From JAENVU01 sp046598395 (lineage in GTDB: Bacteria > Actinomycetota > Acidimicrobiia > IMCC26256 > JAENVU01), in assembly GCA_046598395.1 (NCBI GenBank), contig JBKJIQ010000002.1, positions 1 through 49,006 on the forward strand: 49,006 bases of DNA, given 5' to 3'. A model generated the notes under the pieces. The model was not told the DNA's origin. It was given only the letters and a program-made list of their open reading frames with translations, and did not search any database. Each line of letters opens with the position of its first letter. Position 1 is the stretch's first letter. Positions 24,073-31,438 of the stretch are shown here, one piece after another. The position numbers and the translations under genes were made by a program.

Positions 24073-26919
24073 ATGGCAACGTCACACCGGGAGCAGTTCG
24101 AGGATCGCCACATCGGTCCCGACTCCGTGGAGCAAGCCACGATGTTGGCGGCCCTGGGCTACGCGTCACTCGATGCGCTCACTGACGCCGCCGTTCCCGA
24201 ATCGATTCGACGCACCGACGAGATGGACCTCCCAGCTGCCCGCAGCGAGGTGGAAACCATCGCCGCGTTGCGGGAGCTCGCGGATGCCAACGTGGTGATG
24301 ACCTCGATGATCGGGATGGGGTATTCGGGAACGATGACGCCCGCGGTGATCCGTCGGAACGTGCTCGAGAACCCGGCGTGGTACACCGCGTACACGCCGT
24401 ACCAGCCCGAGATCTCTCAAGGTCGGCTCGAGGCACTGCTCGACTTCCAGACGATGGTTGCGGATCTCACGGGTATGGACCTCGCGAATGCGTCCCTGCT
24501 CGATGAAGCAACCGCGGCCGCCGAGGCGATGACCATGTGTCGACGCCTGGCACCAAAGGGCGGCGACATCTTCATGGTCGACGCCGATTGTCATCCCCAG
24601 GTGATCGCAGTGGTTCGCGGTCGCGCCGAGCCGCTCGGAATCGAAGTCGTGGTCGGCGACCCGACTCGCGACCTTCCGGGCGCACGCGTGTTTGGTGTCT
24701 TGGTGTCGTATCCGGGGAGCAGCGGCGCGCTGCTAGATCATGCGGAGCTGGTGCGCCACGCGCATGACCAAGGCGCGCTGGTAGCGGTTGCCGCGGATTT
24801 GTTGGCGCTCACCCTGTTACGCCCGCCGGGGGAAATCGGTGTGGATCTCGTGGTGGGCTCCGCACAACGGTTCGGGGTTCCCATGGGCGCGGGCGGCCCG
24901 CACGCCGCGTTCCTGGCGTGTCGCGATGCGCACAAGCGCACGCTGCCCGGGCGCCTCGTGGGGATGTCGGTGGACGCGTCCGGTCGCCCGGCGCTGCGCC
25001 TCGCGCTGCAGACGCGTGAGCAACACATCCGACGCGAGAAGGCCACAAGCAACATCTGCACCGCGCAGGTCCTGCTCGCGGTGATCGCCGGGCTGTACGC
25101 GGTGTATCACGGTCCCGACGGGCTGCGTGCGATCGCGACGCGGGTTCACGGCCTCACCTCACAACTCGCGGATGCTCTCCAACGTGGGGGAGTGGAAGTG
25201 GTCAACCACACCTGGTTCGACACGCTCACCGTGCGCGTTCCCGGTCGGGCCGACGCACGCTTGGGCGCGGCGCGCGAACTCGGGATCAACCTCCGGTTCG
25301 TGGACGCCGACACGGTGGGCATCGCGCTGGACGAGACGACGACATCGGATGTGTTGACGCGGCTGCTCCACGTCTTCGCGGTTGATGGCGGCACATCGGG
25401 GACGCCGGCGGGGGAGGGCGACGCTGGGATTCCCGAAGTGCTTGCCCGAACCAGCGAGTTCCTCACTCACGAGGTGTTCCACTCGCACCGCTCCGAAACC
25501 GAAATGCTCCGCTACTTGCGCCGACTCGCGGACCGCGACCTCGCGCTCGACCGCACCATGATTCCCTTGGGTTCCTGCACGATGAAACTCAATGCGACCA
25601 CGGAGATGGAACCGATCACGTGGCCCGAGTTTGCGGGGATCCACCCGTTTGCCCCCACCGATCAGGCTCGGGGCTACACCCGACTGGTCGACGATCTGGA
25701 GCGATGGCTATGCGAGATCACCGGTTACGACGCCGTATCGCTCCAGCCGAATGCCGGTTCTCAAGGAGAACTCGCGGGCCTGCTGGCGATCCGCGCCTTC
25801 CATCGCAGCAATGGTGATGACGCCCGGGTGGTCTGTCTGATTCCCGCGTCCGCGCACGGCACGAACGCGGCGAGCGCCGTGATGGCCGGCATGAGGGTCG
25901 TGATGGTGGAGACCGACACGGAAGGCAATATCGACCTCGTGGATCTGCAGGCGAAGGTGTCAGCCCATGGGCCGGAACTCGGCGCGTTGATGGTGACCTA
26001 TCCCTCCACGCACGGAGTGTTCGAAACCTCGATTGTCGAGGTCTGTGAACTCATCCACGCGCACGGGGGACAGGTCTACGTGGACGGTGCCAACCTCAAC
26101 GCGCTGGTGGGATTGGCCGCGCCGGGCCGGTTCGGGGCCGACGTCTCCCACCTGAATCTGCACAAGACCTTCTGCATTCCCCACGGCGGGGGCGGACCCG
26201 GGATCGGCCCCGTTGCTGTCCGGTCGCACCTCTCGCCATTTCTCCCCGGACATCCGCTCGACACCGCTGCGATTGTCGGCCCGGTCTCCGCGGCGCCGAA
26301 TGGATCTGCCGGCATACTGCCGATCCCGTGGGCGTACATCGCGATGATGGGCGCCAATGGTCTCCGGCGCGCGACGCAGGTGGCGATCCTGTCGGCGAAC
26401 TACCTCGCGCTTCGGTTGTCGTCATCGTTCCCGGTGCTCTATACCGGACCGGCCGGTCTCGTCGCGCACGAATGCATCGTCGATCTGCGCCCGCTCACGG
26501 CGTCGACGGGCGTCACCGCCGAGGACGTAGCGAAGCGTCTCGTGGACTACGGATTCCACGCGCCGACGTTGAGCTTCCCGGTGGCGGGCACGCTGATGGT
26601 GGAGCCCACCGAATCCGAAGCGCTCGCTGAGTTGGACCGGTTCTGCGCCGCCATGATCGCGATCCGAGCCGAGATCTCGCGGATTGAAACGGGGGAGTGG
26701 ACCCACGATGACAGCCCCCTCGCGGCTGCCCCTCATACCGCGGAGGACGTGGTGACCGACGATTGGAAACGGGGCTATAGCAGAGACCTCGCGGCCTTTC
26801 CGGTGGACGGATTGCGGGGCTCGAAATACTGGCCGCCGGTGAGTCGCATCGACGGCGTGTTTGGCGATCGCAACGTTGTCTGCTCCTGCGCACCGATTTC
26901 TGCCTACGCCGACTCCTAG
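24073..26919 (+). CDS. gcvP: Glycine dehydrogenase (decarboxylating), P protein
   Basis: The 948-residue protein matches full-length GcvP with both halves fused. The N-terminus has EDRHIGPDSVEQATMLAALG, SMIGMGYSGTMTPAVIRRN and PAWYTAYTPYQPEISQGRLE. The second half has PLGSCTMKLNATTEM, the PLP-binding Lys698 in HLNLHKTFCIPHGGGGPG, and GGGGPGIGPVAV. It decarboxylates glycine and loads the H-protein lipoyl arm. ATG 24073 follows GAAGGGA at 24059-24065. The riboswitch just upstream means expression should follow glycine level. The next gene's promoter overlaps its TAG stop. Confidence 0.95.
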   Translation: MATSHREQFEDRHIGPDSVEQATMLAALGYASLDALTDAAVPESIRRTDEMDLPAARSEVETIAALRELADANVVMTSMIGMGYSGTMTPAVIRRNVLENPAWYTAYTPYQPEISQGRLEALLDFQTMVADLTGMDLANASLLDEATAAAEAMTMCRRLAPKGGDIFMVDADCHPQVIAVVRGRAEPLGIEVVVGDPTRDLPGARVFGVLVSYPGSSGALLDHAELVRHAHDQGALVAVAADLLALTLLRPPGEIGVDLVVGSAQRFGVPMGAGGPHAAFLACRDAHKRTLPGRLVGMSVDASGRPALRLALQTREQHIRREKATSNICTAQVLLAVIAGLYAVYHGPDGLRAIATRVHGLTSQLADALQRGGVEVVNHTWFDTLTVRVPGRADARLGAARELGINLRFVDADTVGIALDETTTSDVLTRLLHVFAVDGGTSGTPAGEGDAGIPEVLARTSEFLTHEVFHSHRSETEMLRYLRRLADRDLALDRTMIPLGSCTMKLNATTEMEPITWPEFAGIHPFAPTDQARGYTRLVDDLERWLCEITGYDAVSLQPNAGSQGELAGLLAIRAFHRSNGDDARVVCLIPASAHGTNAASAVMAGMRVVMVETDTEGNIDLVDLQAKVSAHGPELGALMVTYPSTHGVFETSIVEVCELIHAHGGQVYVDGANLNALVGLAAPGRFGADVSHLNLHKTFCIPHGGGGPGIGPVAVRSHLSPFLPGHPLDTAAIVGPVSAAPNGSAGILPIPWAYIAMMGANGLRRATQVAILSANYLALRLSSSFPVLYTGPAGLVAHECIVDLRPLTASTGVTAEDVAKRLVDYGFHAPTLSFPVAGTLMVEPTESEALAELDRFCAAMIAIRAEISRIETGEWTHDDSPLAAAPHTAEDVVTDDWKRGYSRDLAAFPVDGLRGSKYWPPVSRIDGVFGDRNVVCSCAPISAYADS

Positions 26920-26922
26920 GGT
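26917..26922 (+). promoter_or_regulatory. -10 hexamer for a leaderless start
   Basis: TAGGGT begins at the TAG stop of gcvP and lies 6 nt before GTG 26929 of the DnaJ-like gene. Confidence 0.5.
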
Positions 26923-26928
26923 GGTGGC

Positions 26929-27489
26929 GTGACCCGAGTCCGGACCCGTGAATGGTCCAGCACCGACTACTACGCCGTCCTGGGTGTGCCCTCCGACGCA
27001 ACCCCCGCGGCGGTCGACCTCACGTACCGCGAACTCGCGAAATCGCTGCACCCGGATCGGAATCCGGATCTGGAGGACCAGGAGCGTTTCAAACACGTCA
27101 GCGCCGCCTATTCCGCCTTACGTGATCCAGCGACGCGCGCCGCCTACGACGAGTTCCGGTCCCGGGTCGCCAACGGGACGCTGTACGTCCCACCCGACCG
27201 ACGGCCGAACCCGCCGCCGGCCTCCCGGATCGACCATCTGGCTCCGCCTCGGGTCCCCAAGACCCGCCGGCCCATGCCGAGCTGGCTGCGGCGGGTGATT
27301 GCCGGGATCCTGGTACTCGCCGGCGTGGCCGCCGCCGTCTGGGCCACCTTGGGAAACCTGCCGTCACGCACCGACGCGGATACACCAATCGCGGTTCAGA
27401 TCACCCTGGTGATCATGGCCATCAAGTTCGTCGCCTGTGGGGCCGCCGTGGCCTGGTACCCGCAGCTTCGGGCCCGTTGGCACCACTGA
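26929..27489 (+). CDS. Membrane-anchored DnaJ-domain protein
   Basis: The 186-residue protein has an N-terminal J domain (DYYAVLGVPSDATPAAVDLT, HPDRNP with the HPD motif near residue 43, FKHVSAAYSALRDPATRAAY). A Pro/Arg-rich linker follows (residues 75-120). Two membrane segments come next (WLRRVIAGILVLAGVAAAVW and ITLVIMAIKFVACGAAVAWY). The J domain should contact DnaK at the membrane; the client is unknown. There is no Gly/Phe region or zinc-finger domain, so it is not DnaJ itself. GTG 26929 is set by the promoter hexamer 6 nt upstream. It is the last rightward gene before a convergent junction. Confidence 0.85.
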   Translation: MTRVRTREWSSTDYYAVLGVPSDATPAAVDLTYRELAKSLHPDRNPDLEDQERFKHVSAAYSALRDPATRAAYDEFRSRVANGTLYVPPDRRPNPPPASRIDHLAPPRVPKTRRPMPSWLRRVIAGILVLAGVAAAVWATLGNLPSRTDADTPIAVQITLVIMAIKFVACGAAVAWYPQLRARWHH

Positions 27490-27544
27490 GCCCAGCCAAG
27501 CCACCGGGTCGCTGCCACCTGAGGGCCCTGAGACTGGCTTCCTC

Positions 27545-27580
27545 GTCGCGATCCCGTCGTTGGGACGACGGGATCGCGAC
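27545..27580. terminator. Perfect 16-bp inverted repeat, bidirectional terminator-like
   Basis: A perfect stem of 16 bp (arm GTCGCGATCCCGTCGT) with a TGGG loop lies between the convergent DnaJ-like and GNAT genes. No T-run follows on either strand. Such hairpins are common as terminators in GC-rich actinobacteria. Being symmetrical, it would serve both strands. Confidence 0.6.
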
Positions 27581-27685
27581 ACAGAACGGACGGGGGAGGT
27601 TCGATTGTGAGAGGCGACGCGAAGGAACCGGCAAGCATCCGGACCCCATAGAGCCTCACGAATGCGTAGGTTTACATAACGAGGA

Positions 27686-27733
27686 TTATGGGCACCTTAC
27701 GTTATGGGCACCTTACGTTATGGGCACCATACG
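27686..27733. repeat. Three tandem 16-bp direct repeats in an AT-richer intergenic stretch
   Basis: Three back-to-back 16-bp units (unit TTATGGGCACCTTACG; the third has one changed base) lie between 27686 and 27733. An ACATAACG just upstream repeats part of the unit in reverse. The stretch is visibly less GC-rich than its surroundings. No ORF overlaps convincingly. It has no spacers, so it is not a CRISPR array. It could be an end of a recombinase element or a protein-binding array. The remaining bases of the 27490-27790 gap hold the 16-bp hairpin and nothing else recognisable. Confidence 0.75.
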
Positions 27734-27790
27734 TTTGCCGAGCGCGTAGAGCTGGATCAAGTTGTGGAATCGCCACTGCGGGGAGTTCAG

Positions 27791-28282
27791 TTAGCTGAGG
27801 GACTTGTGCATGGTGAGGCTTCGGGCTTTGAAGCCTGCGGATTCGAAGAAGTTTTTTGCGGCGCGGTCGCCGGGTAGTGCGGTGGCGTCGATGGCGGCGC
27901 AGTGTTGGTTGGTGCACCAGGCGACCATTGCCGCCAGGATGGTTTCGCCGAGGGCGACGGCTCGGGCCGGGAGGCTGACGAACAGTTCGTCGATGACGCC
28001 GAGGGGGCCCGTGTCATCGAGTTCTTCGAGGTGGGCCAATCCGTAGGCCAAGACGTGGCCATCGAGGGTCCCCACGAAGTTCGCCAACCGGGGGTCACCG
28101 AGGCGACGGGTCAGAGACTCGACCGATGGCGGCGCCAATGCATCGTGAGACGCCCAGAGGGGACCGCCGCGCTGGGTTGATGTGTGGGTACGTAACTCCC
28201 CCGCTAGTCCAACGATGAACGGGAGATCGGCTGCGACCGCGGGCCGCGCCGCTTCCTCGGGAGCGGTCGATCCAGGTGTCAT
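27791..28282 (-). CDS. GNAT-family N-acetyltransferase
   Basis: The 163-residue protein has the GNAT layout: RPAVAADLPFIVGLAGEL at the start, GTLDGHVLAYGLAHLEEL, VIDELFVSLPARAVALGETI with the acetyl-CoA loop (degenerate, lacking the full Q/RxxGxG/A), AIDATALPGDRAAKNFFESA, and GFKARSLTMHKSL at the end. It should acetylate an amine of unknown kind. ATG 28282 is 7 nt after the stop of the preceding gene, so it ends the DUF4193-lnt operon. Confidence 0.75.
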   Translation of the reverse strand: MTPGSTAPEEAARPAVAADLPFIVGLAGELRTHTSTQRGGPLWASHDALAPPSVESLTRRLGDPRLANFVGTLDGHVLAYGLAHLEELDDTGPLGVIDELFVSLPARAVALGETILAAMVAWCTNQHCAAIDATALPGDRAAKNFFESAGFKARSLTMHKSLS

Positions 28283-28289
28283 GGTCTGT

Positions 28290-28925
28290 TCACGCAGTGA
28301 GTTGCGTGATCTTGCCGAGAATCGTGGTGCGACCCCGATGAGCGACCTCGTAGCTGTGCACGGCCGTGAGGTCGTCGGTGGCCAGGCCCGGCAGCCGATC
28401 GATCACCTGGGAGGCGGAGAGCAGGTCGTAGTCAGGGATCGGGAGCTCTGGTGGCCCCACGGTGGCCCCAGGGCCCACCGGGGCGGCTGACGTGCCGTTG
28501 AGCGTCGTCGACGTCTTCGTGGGTGTGGAGATCTTGGAACCTGAGCTCTTCGCCGGCGCGGCCGCCGGAGCGCCCGGCGCGGCCCCCGGAGCGCCCGACC
28601 CGGTCGGGATCCCGGTCTGATTGGCGGCGACGGCGGCGACGGACGCGATGGTGTCTTCGGCTCGCCTTCGCACCGTCCCGGCGGCGGCTTCGGCCTGACG
28701 CTTCACTTCGGGCCCGCCGTACTTCACTGCCATCTGGCCGATGGTCTTGTACTGGCTCGCCTGGCCTTCGGCGGTCTTGCGTCGCTGGGTGACTTCGGTC
28801 TGGCCGCGAGCAACGAACATCTTCATGAATGTGGGAATCGTGTCCTTGGCAAACATCGCCAGCCCGATCGGCGCGTACACCAAGAGCTCAACCGCCCGCT
28901 CCAGTGGGTTGTCGTCGTTACTCAT
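28290..28925 (-). CDS. Hypothetical protein with Pro/Ala linker and C-terminal helical domain
   Basis: The 211-residue protein has an N-terminal amphipathic part with a short hydrophobic run (ERAVELLVYAPIGLAMFAKDT) that may lie on the membrane. A Lys/Arg-rich helix follows (residues 40-90). A Pro/Ala/Gly linker covers 105-160. The C-terminal helical domain (PDYDLLSASQVIDRLPGL, VHSYEVAHRGRTTILGKI) resembles the C-terminus of actinobacterial lipid-droplet-type proteins, where similar YExxHxxR motifs occur. That link is only a resemblance. ATG 28925 lies 3 nt after the lnt stop, so it belongs to the same operon. Confidence 0.65.
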   Translation of the reverse strand: MSNDDNPLERAVELLVYAPIGLAMFAKDTIPTFMKMFVARGQTEVTQRRKTAEGQASQYKTIGQMAVKYGGPEVKRQAEAAAGTVRRRAEDTIASVAAVAANQTGIPTGSGAPGAAPGAPAAAPAKSSGSKISTPTKTSTTLNGTSAAPVGPGATVGPPELPIPDYDLLSASQVIDRLPGLATDDLTAVHSYEVAHRGRTTILGKITQLTA

Positions 28926-28928
28926 GCT

Positions 28929-30470
28929 TTAGTCCTCGTCACTCTTGGATCCCCTCGCCGGCGCGGCGCTCGTGAGCTTACGGCGGCGGGTGATGAGCGC
29001 GGCGAGCGCACCGAGAACGATGAGTCCGCTCCCCCATTCGACCCAGTCGCCGAAGCGCACGTACGGCGTGTCGCCCGTGGTCGGGGTGACCGAGCCGTCG
29101 ACCACCGTGTTGTGGAACAACTCAGATGTTTGGTGGACAACTCCGCTCGCATCGATGACCGCGGTGATGCCTGAGATCGCAGCGTGCAGCACCGGCCGCC
29201 CGACGGCCGCCGCACTCATCTGACTCAGCGCGATGTGTTGTTCGGAGTTGGCGGAGCGGCGGTACGAGCGATTGTTGGTGGTCACCGTGATGACCTCCGC
29301 CCCCGCCGCGGCGTTCTCGCGCATGAGCGGACCAAACGCGCTCTCGAAGCAGATGACGGATCCGATCCGGTGACCCGCAACGCTCTCGATACCCAGGCGG
29401 TGACCTGCGGTGAAGTCATGCGGGATCTGCTGGAGCGCCCCGATGAAGCTGAGCGAGTCCCGCCACGGTACGAACTCGCCGAACGGCACGAGGTGGCGTT
29501 TCGCGTAGGTGCCGACGAGTCGGCCGTCGGGCGAGTACAAGCGGTTGGCGTTGAACGCCCGCCCCGGCTCGGTGACCTCGTCGACCACGTTGGCCATGAT
29601 CCATGAGTGATGCAACCGGGCGATACGGATCAGCTCCGCCCGTAGTGCAGGGTCTTGTTCGGGATCCGTTCCGAGCGCCGACTCTGGAAACACCACGAGG
29701 TCGTAACGCCCGCGCAGCGTGGTGGCGAGCCTGAGATGCGATCGGGTGAGGTAGTTGGCGCCGATCTCGTCCGCGCTCAGATAGCGGTTCTTGTCGTTCC
29801 CCTGGAGGAGCGCGAAGCGGAAGGTGCCGTTCGGTCGTGGAACGAATCGAAACATCGAAGCGGCGGCGGCGGCTCCCACGATCACGGCGACCCCGATCAC
29901 CGCAAGCGTCCGTGCTCTCCCGGCCGAGCGCACTGACCGGAGCAGATCCGCGAGGAGTCCATTGACTGCCACCACGGCAAAACTCACGAGTGGGACGCCA
30001 CCGAAACTCGCCAGCGCTCGAGCGCTGGCAATGTTGTGGAGCGCGACACCGGTTTGGCCCCACGCGAGTCCGCCGAGCGGCCACCGCGTGCGTGCCGCCT
30101 CGAACAGGACCCACACGGCTGCGATGACGAACGGAGATCGGATCCCTCGCCGTCGGAGGCCTCCGATGGTTGCACCGGCGGCGGCCCAAAAGGATGCTTG
30201 CAGCGCCACGAGGGGGACGATCGCAACTGCCCCGAAGTACCACGTCCACGACAGGTGGACGCCGAAGAACACGAGGCCCGCGACGAACCCGAGGAGTGCT
30301 CCCCCGCCGGGGCCGGTGTCGTGCCAGAGCCAGCAGAGCGGGACCAACGCGACGAGGGCCAGAAGCCCAATGTCGGTGCTGGGAAATGCGAGTGCCAGTG
30401 CGAGTCCGGATGCTGCGGCAATCGGGATGCGCCAACGGTTGGTGGCGCCCGAGTGCGGCGCCTTGGTCAC
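28929..30470 (-). CDS. lnt: Apolipoprotein N-acyltransferase
   Basis: The 513-residue enzyme has several N-terminal membrane segments and a C-terminal nitrilase domain. The catalytic triad is visible: Glu in LVVFPESALGTD, Lys in GTYAKRHLVPFGEF, and Cys in GSVICFESAFGP. Lnt adds the third acyl chain to lipoproteins, using membrane phospholipid. Its presence is known in high-GC Gram-positives with lipid-rich envelopes. GTG 30470 is chosen because it overlaps the DUF4193 stop as GTGA, while the open frame's earlier ATG lies inside that gene. One further membrane segment (GSGLIVLGALAALI) lies at the C-terminus. Confidence 0.9.
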   Translation of the reverse strand: MTKAPHSGATNRWRIPIAAASGLALALAFPSTDIGLLALVALVPLCWLWHDTGPGGGALLGFVAGLVFFGVHLSWTWYFGAVAIVPLVALQASFWAAAGATIGGLRRRGIRSPFVIAAVWVLFEAARTRWPLGGLAWGQTGVALHNIASARALASFGGVPLVSFAVVAVNGLLADLLRSVRSAGRARTLAVIGVAVIVGAAAAASMFRFVPRPNGTFRFALLQGNDKNRYLSADEIGANYLTRSHLRLATTLRGRYDLVVFPESALGTDPEQDPALRAELIRIARLHHSWIMANVVDEVTEPGRAFNANRLYSPDGRLVGTYAKRHLVPFGEFVPWRDSLSFIGALQQIPHDFTAGHRLGIESVAGHRIGSVICFESAFGPLMRENAAAGAEVITVTTNNRSYRRSANSEQHIALSQMSAAAVGRPVLHAAISGITAVIDASGVVHQTSELFHNTVVDGSVTPTTGDTPYVRFGDWVEWGSGLIVLGALAALITRRRKLTSAAPARGSKSDED

Positions 30471-30949
30471 TCGCAGTCCCGGCAGAGATCCTTCTCGCCC
30501 TTGGCCAACTGGCTGAGCGGTTTCACGAGGAAGCAGGAACGACACAGGAACTCGTCGTCACGGCGGGGAACGATCTTTCCGCCGCCATCGGCCGGGTTCT
30601 CGGGTTCGAGGTCCTCGTCTTCGAGTTCGGCTTCTTCCTCGTCCATGCGCTCGGCCGTGGTCCGCTCGGCCAAGAGGACATCGAGTGGCTCCTCGACGTC
30701 GTCGGGATGGAGCTCTTCTTCGAGGTCGAGGTTCTCGTCGTCCTCGTCGTCGGCTTCGCCCGTGGAGGTTGTCCCAACCTCACCGGGCGTCGCACCCACA
30801 ACGGGTTCGGCTGCGAGGGCGTCGAGATCGACGTCGAGGTCGGCATCGTCGACCACGGCGTCGTCATCATCGTCGAGCACGAGGTCATCGACCTCATCTT
30901 CGGCGTCGTCATCGATATCCGTTGTCGCTTCTTCGGAAATATCCGCCAT
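30467..30949 (-). CDS. DUF4193 acidic zinc-ribbon protein
   Basis: The 160-residue protein is unusually acidic for its first 125 residues, rich in Asp and Glu (VLDDDDDAVVDDADLDVDLD), then basic near VPRRDDEF. Its C-terminus carries two CxxC pairs, FLCRSCFLV and DLCRDCE, a zinc-ribbon end with KPLSQLAKGEKDL between. This is the pattern of the actinobacterial DUF4193 family, for which no function is established. ATG 30949 is preferred since residues before it are not family-like. A TATAGT hexamer lies about 41 nt upstream with GAGAGAG before the start. It leads the lnt operon. Confidence 0.85.
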   Translation of the reverse strand: MADISEEATTDIDDDAEDEVDDLVLDDDDDAVVDDADLDVDLDALAAEPVVGATPGEVGTTSTGEADDEDDENLDLEEELHPDDVEEPLDVLLAERTTAERMDEEEAELEDEDLEPENPADGGGKIVPRRDDEFLCRSCFLVKPLSQLAKGEKDLCRDCE

Positions 30950-31438
30950 GAGTCTCTCTCGAACGCTGAACCGGGCCGTGAGGGCGCGCACTATATCGCC
31001 GGGTGCGCGCCACGCTGGGCTCTTCCGCTCCGGTCTTCGGACACGTTGGGCGGGGTCCGGGCTCGCCGACCGCCACGTAACGGCCCACAACCGGTTGCCG
31101 ACGGATGGACTCGATCAAAGGTAGCGAAGTCCAGGAGGCCGTTGGGGCCACTGGGCGACCCGACGACGCGAGGCCGTCGAGCGTTTCAGAGTTCTCTACT
31201 AGGACTCCTGGACTCCGCCGTTGCGTTCCCCGCCCTCTTCTCGCCCACGACGAATCACGTGCAAGAAGAACCACGAACCGACGGGTGGTGCAACGAGATG
31301 GAGTCAGTCAGAAAATGGGGGGTCGTGTCAAGGCGAAGCGCGACGGTTTCCACGTCGCTGACCTGCGGTGTCGCGCGTTGACGCTGGTCAGCGAATCGCG
31401 AATTTTTTCGCGGCGGGCGGTCGCGCTCGCGCGCAGCG
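30950..31438. other. Gap of about 490 bp between thyX and the DUF4193 gene
   Basis: No convincing ORF lies here. It holds the DUF4193 -10 hexamer TATAGT (minus, 30990-30995), a 10-bp inverted repeat pair (AGTCCAGGAG at 31128-31137 with its reverse complement at 31205-31214), and a structured stretch at 31380-31440 just after thyX. That stretch has GACGCTG/CAGCGTC outer arms and an inner CGCGAA-TTTT-TTCGCG hairpin. The latter may be the thyX terminator. Confidence 0.5.

Noticed and set aside
27686..27733. Repeats considered as CRISPR
   Set aside because: The units are directly adjacent with no spacers and no cas gene is nearby.
30036..31124. Plus-strand open frame with Ser-rich repeats
   Set aside because: The Ser-rich stretch is the shadow of the acidic Asp/Glu-coding DUF4193 gene on the other strand.
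31128..31214. 10-bp inverted repeat AGTCCAGGAG with a 67-nt interval as a small RNA
   Set aside because: A single 10-bp pair over this distance is plausible by chance, and no promoter or terminator frames it. Noted only in the gap description.
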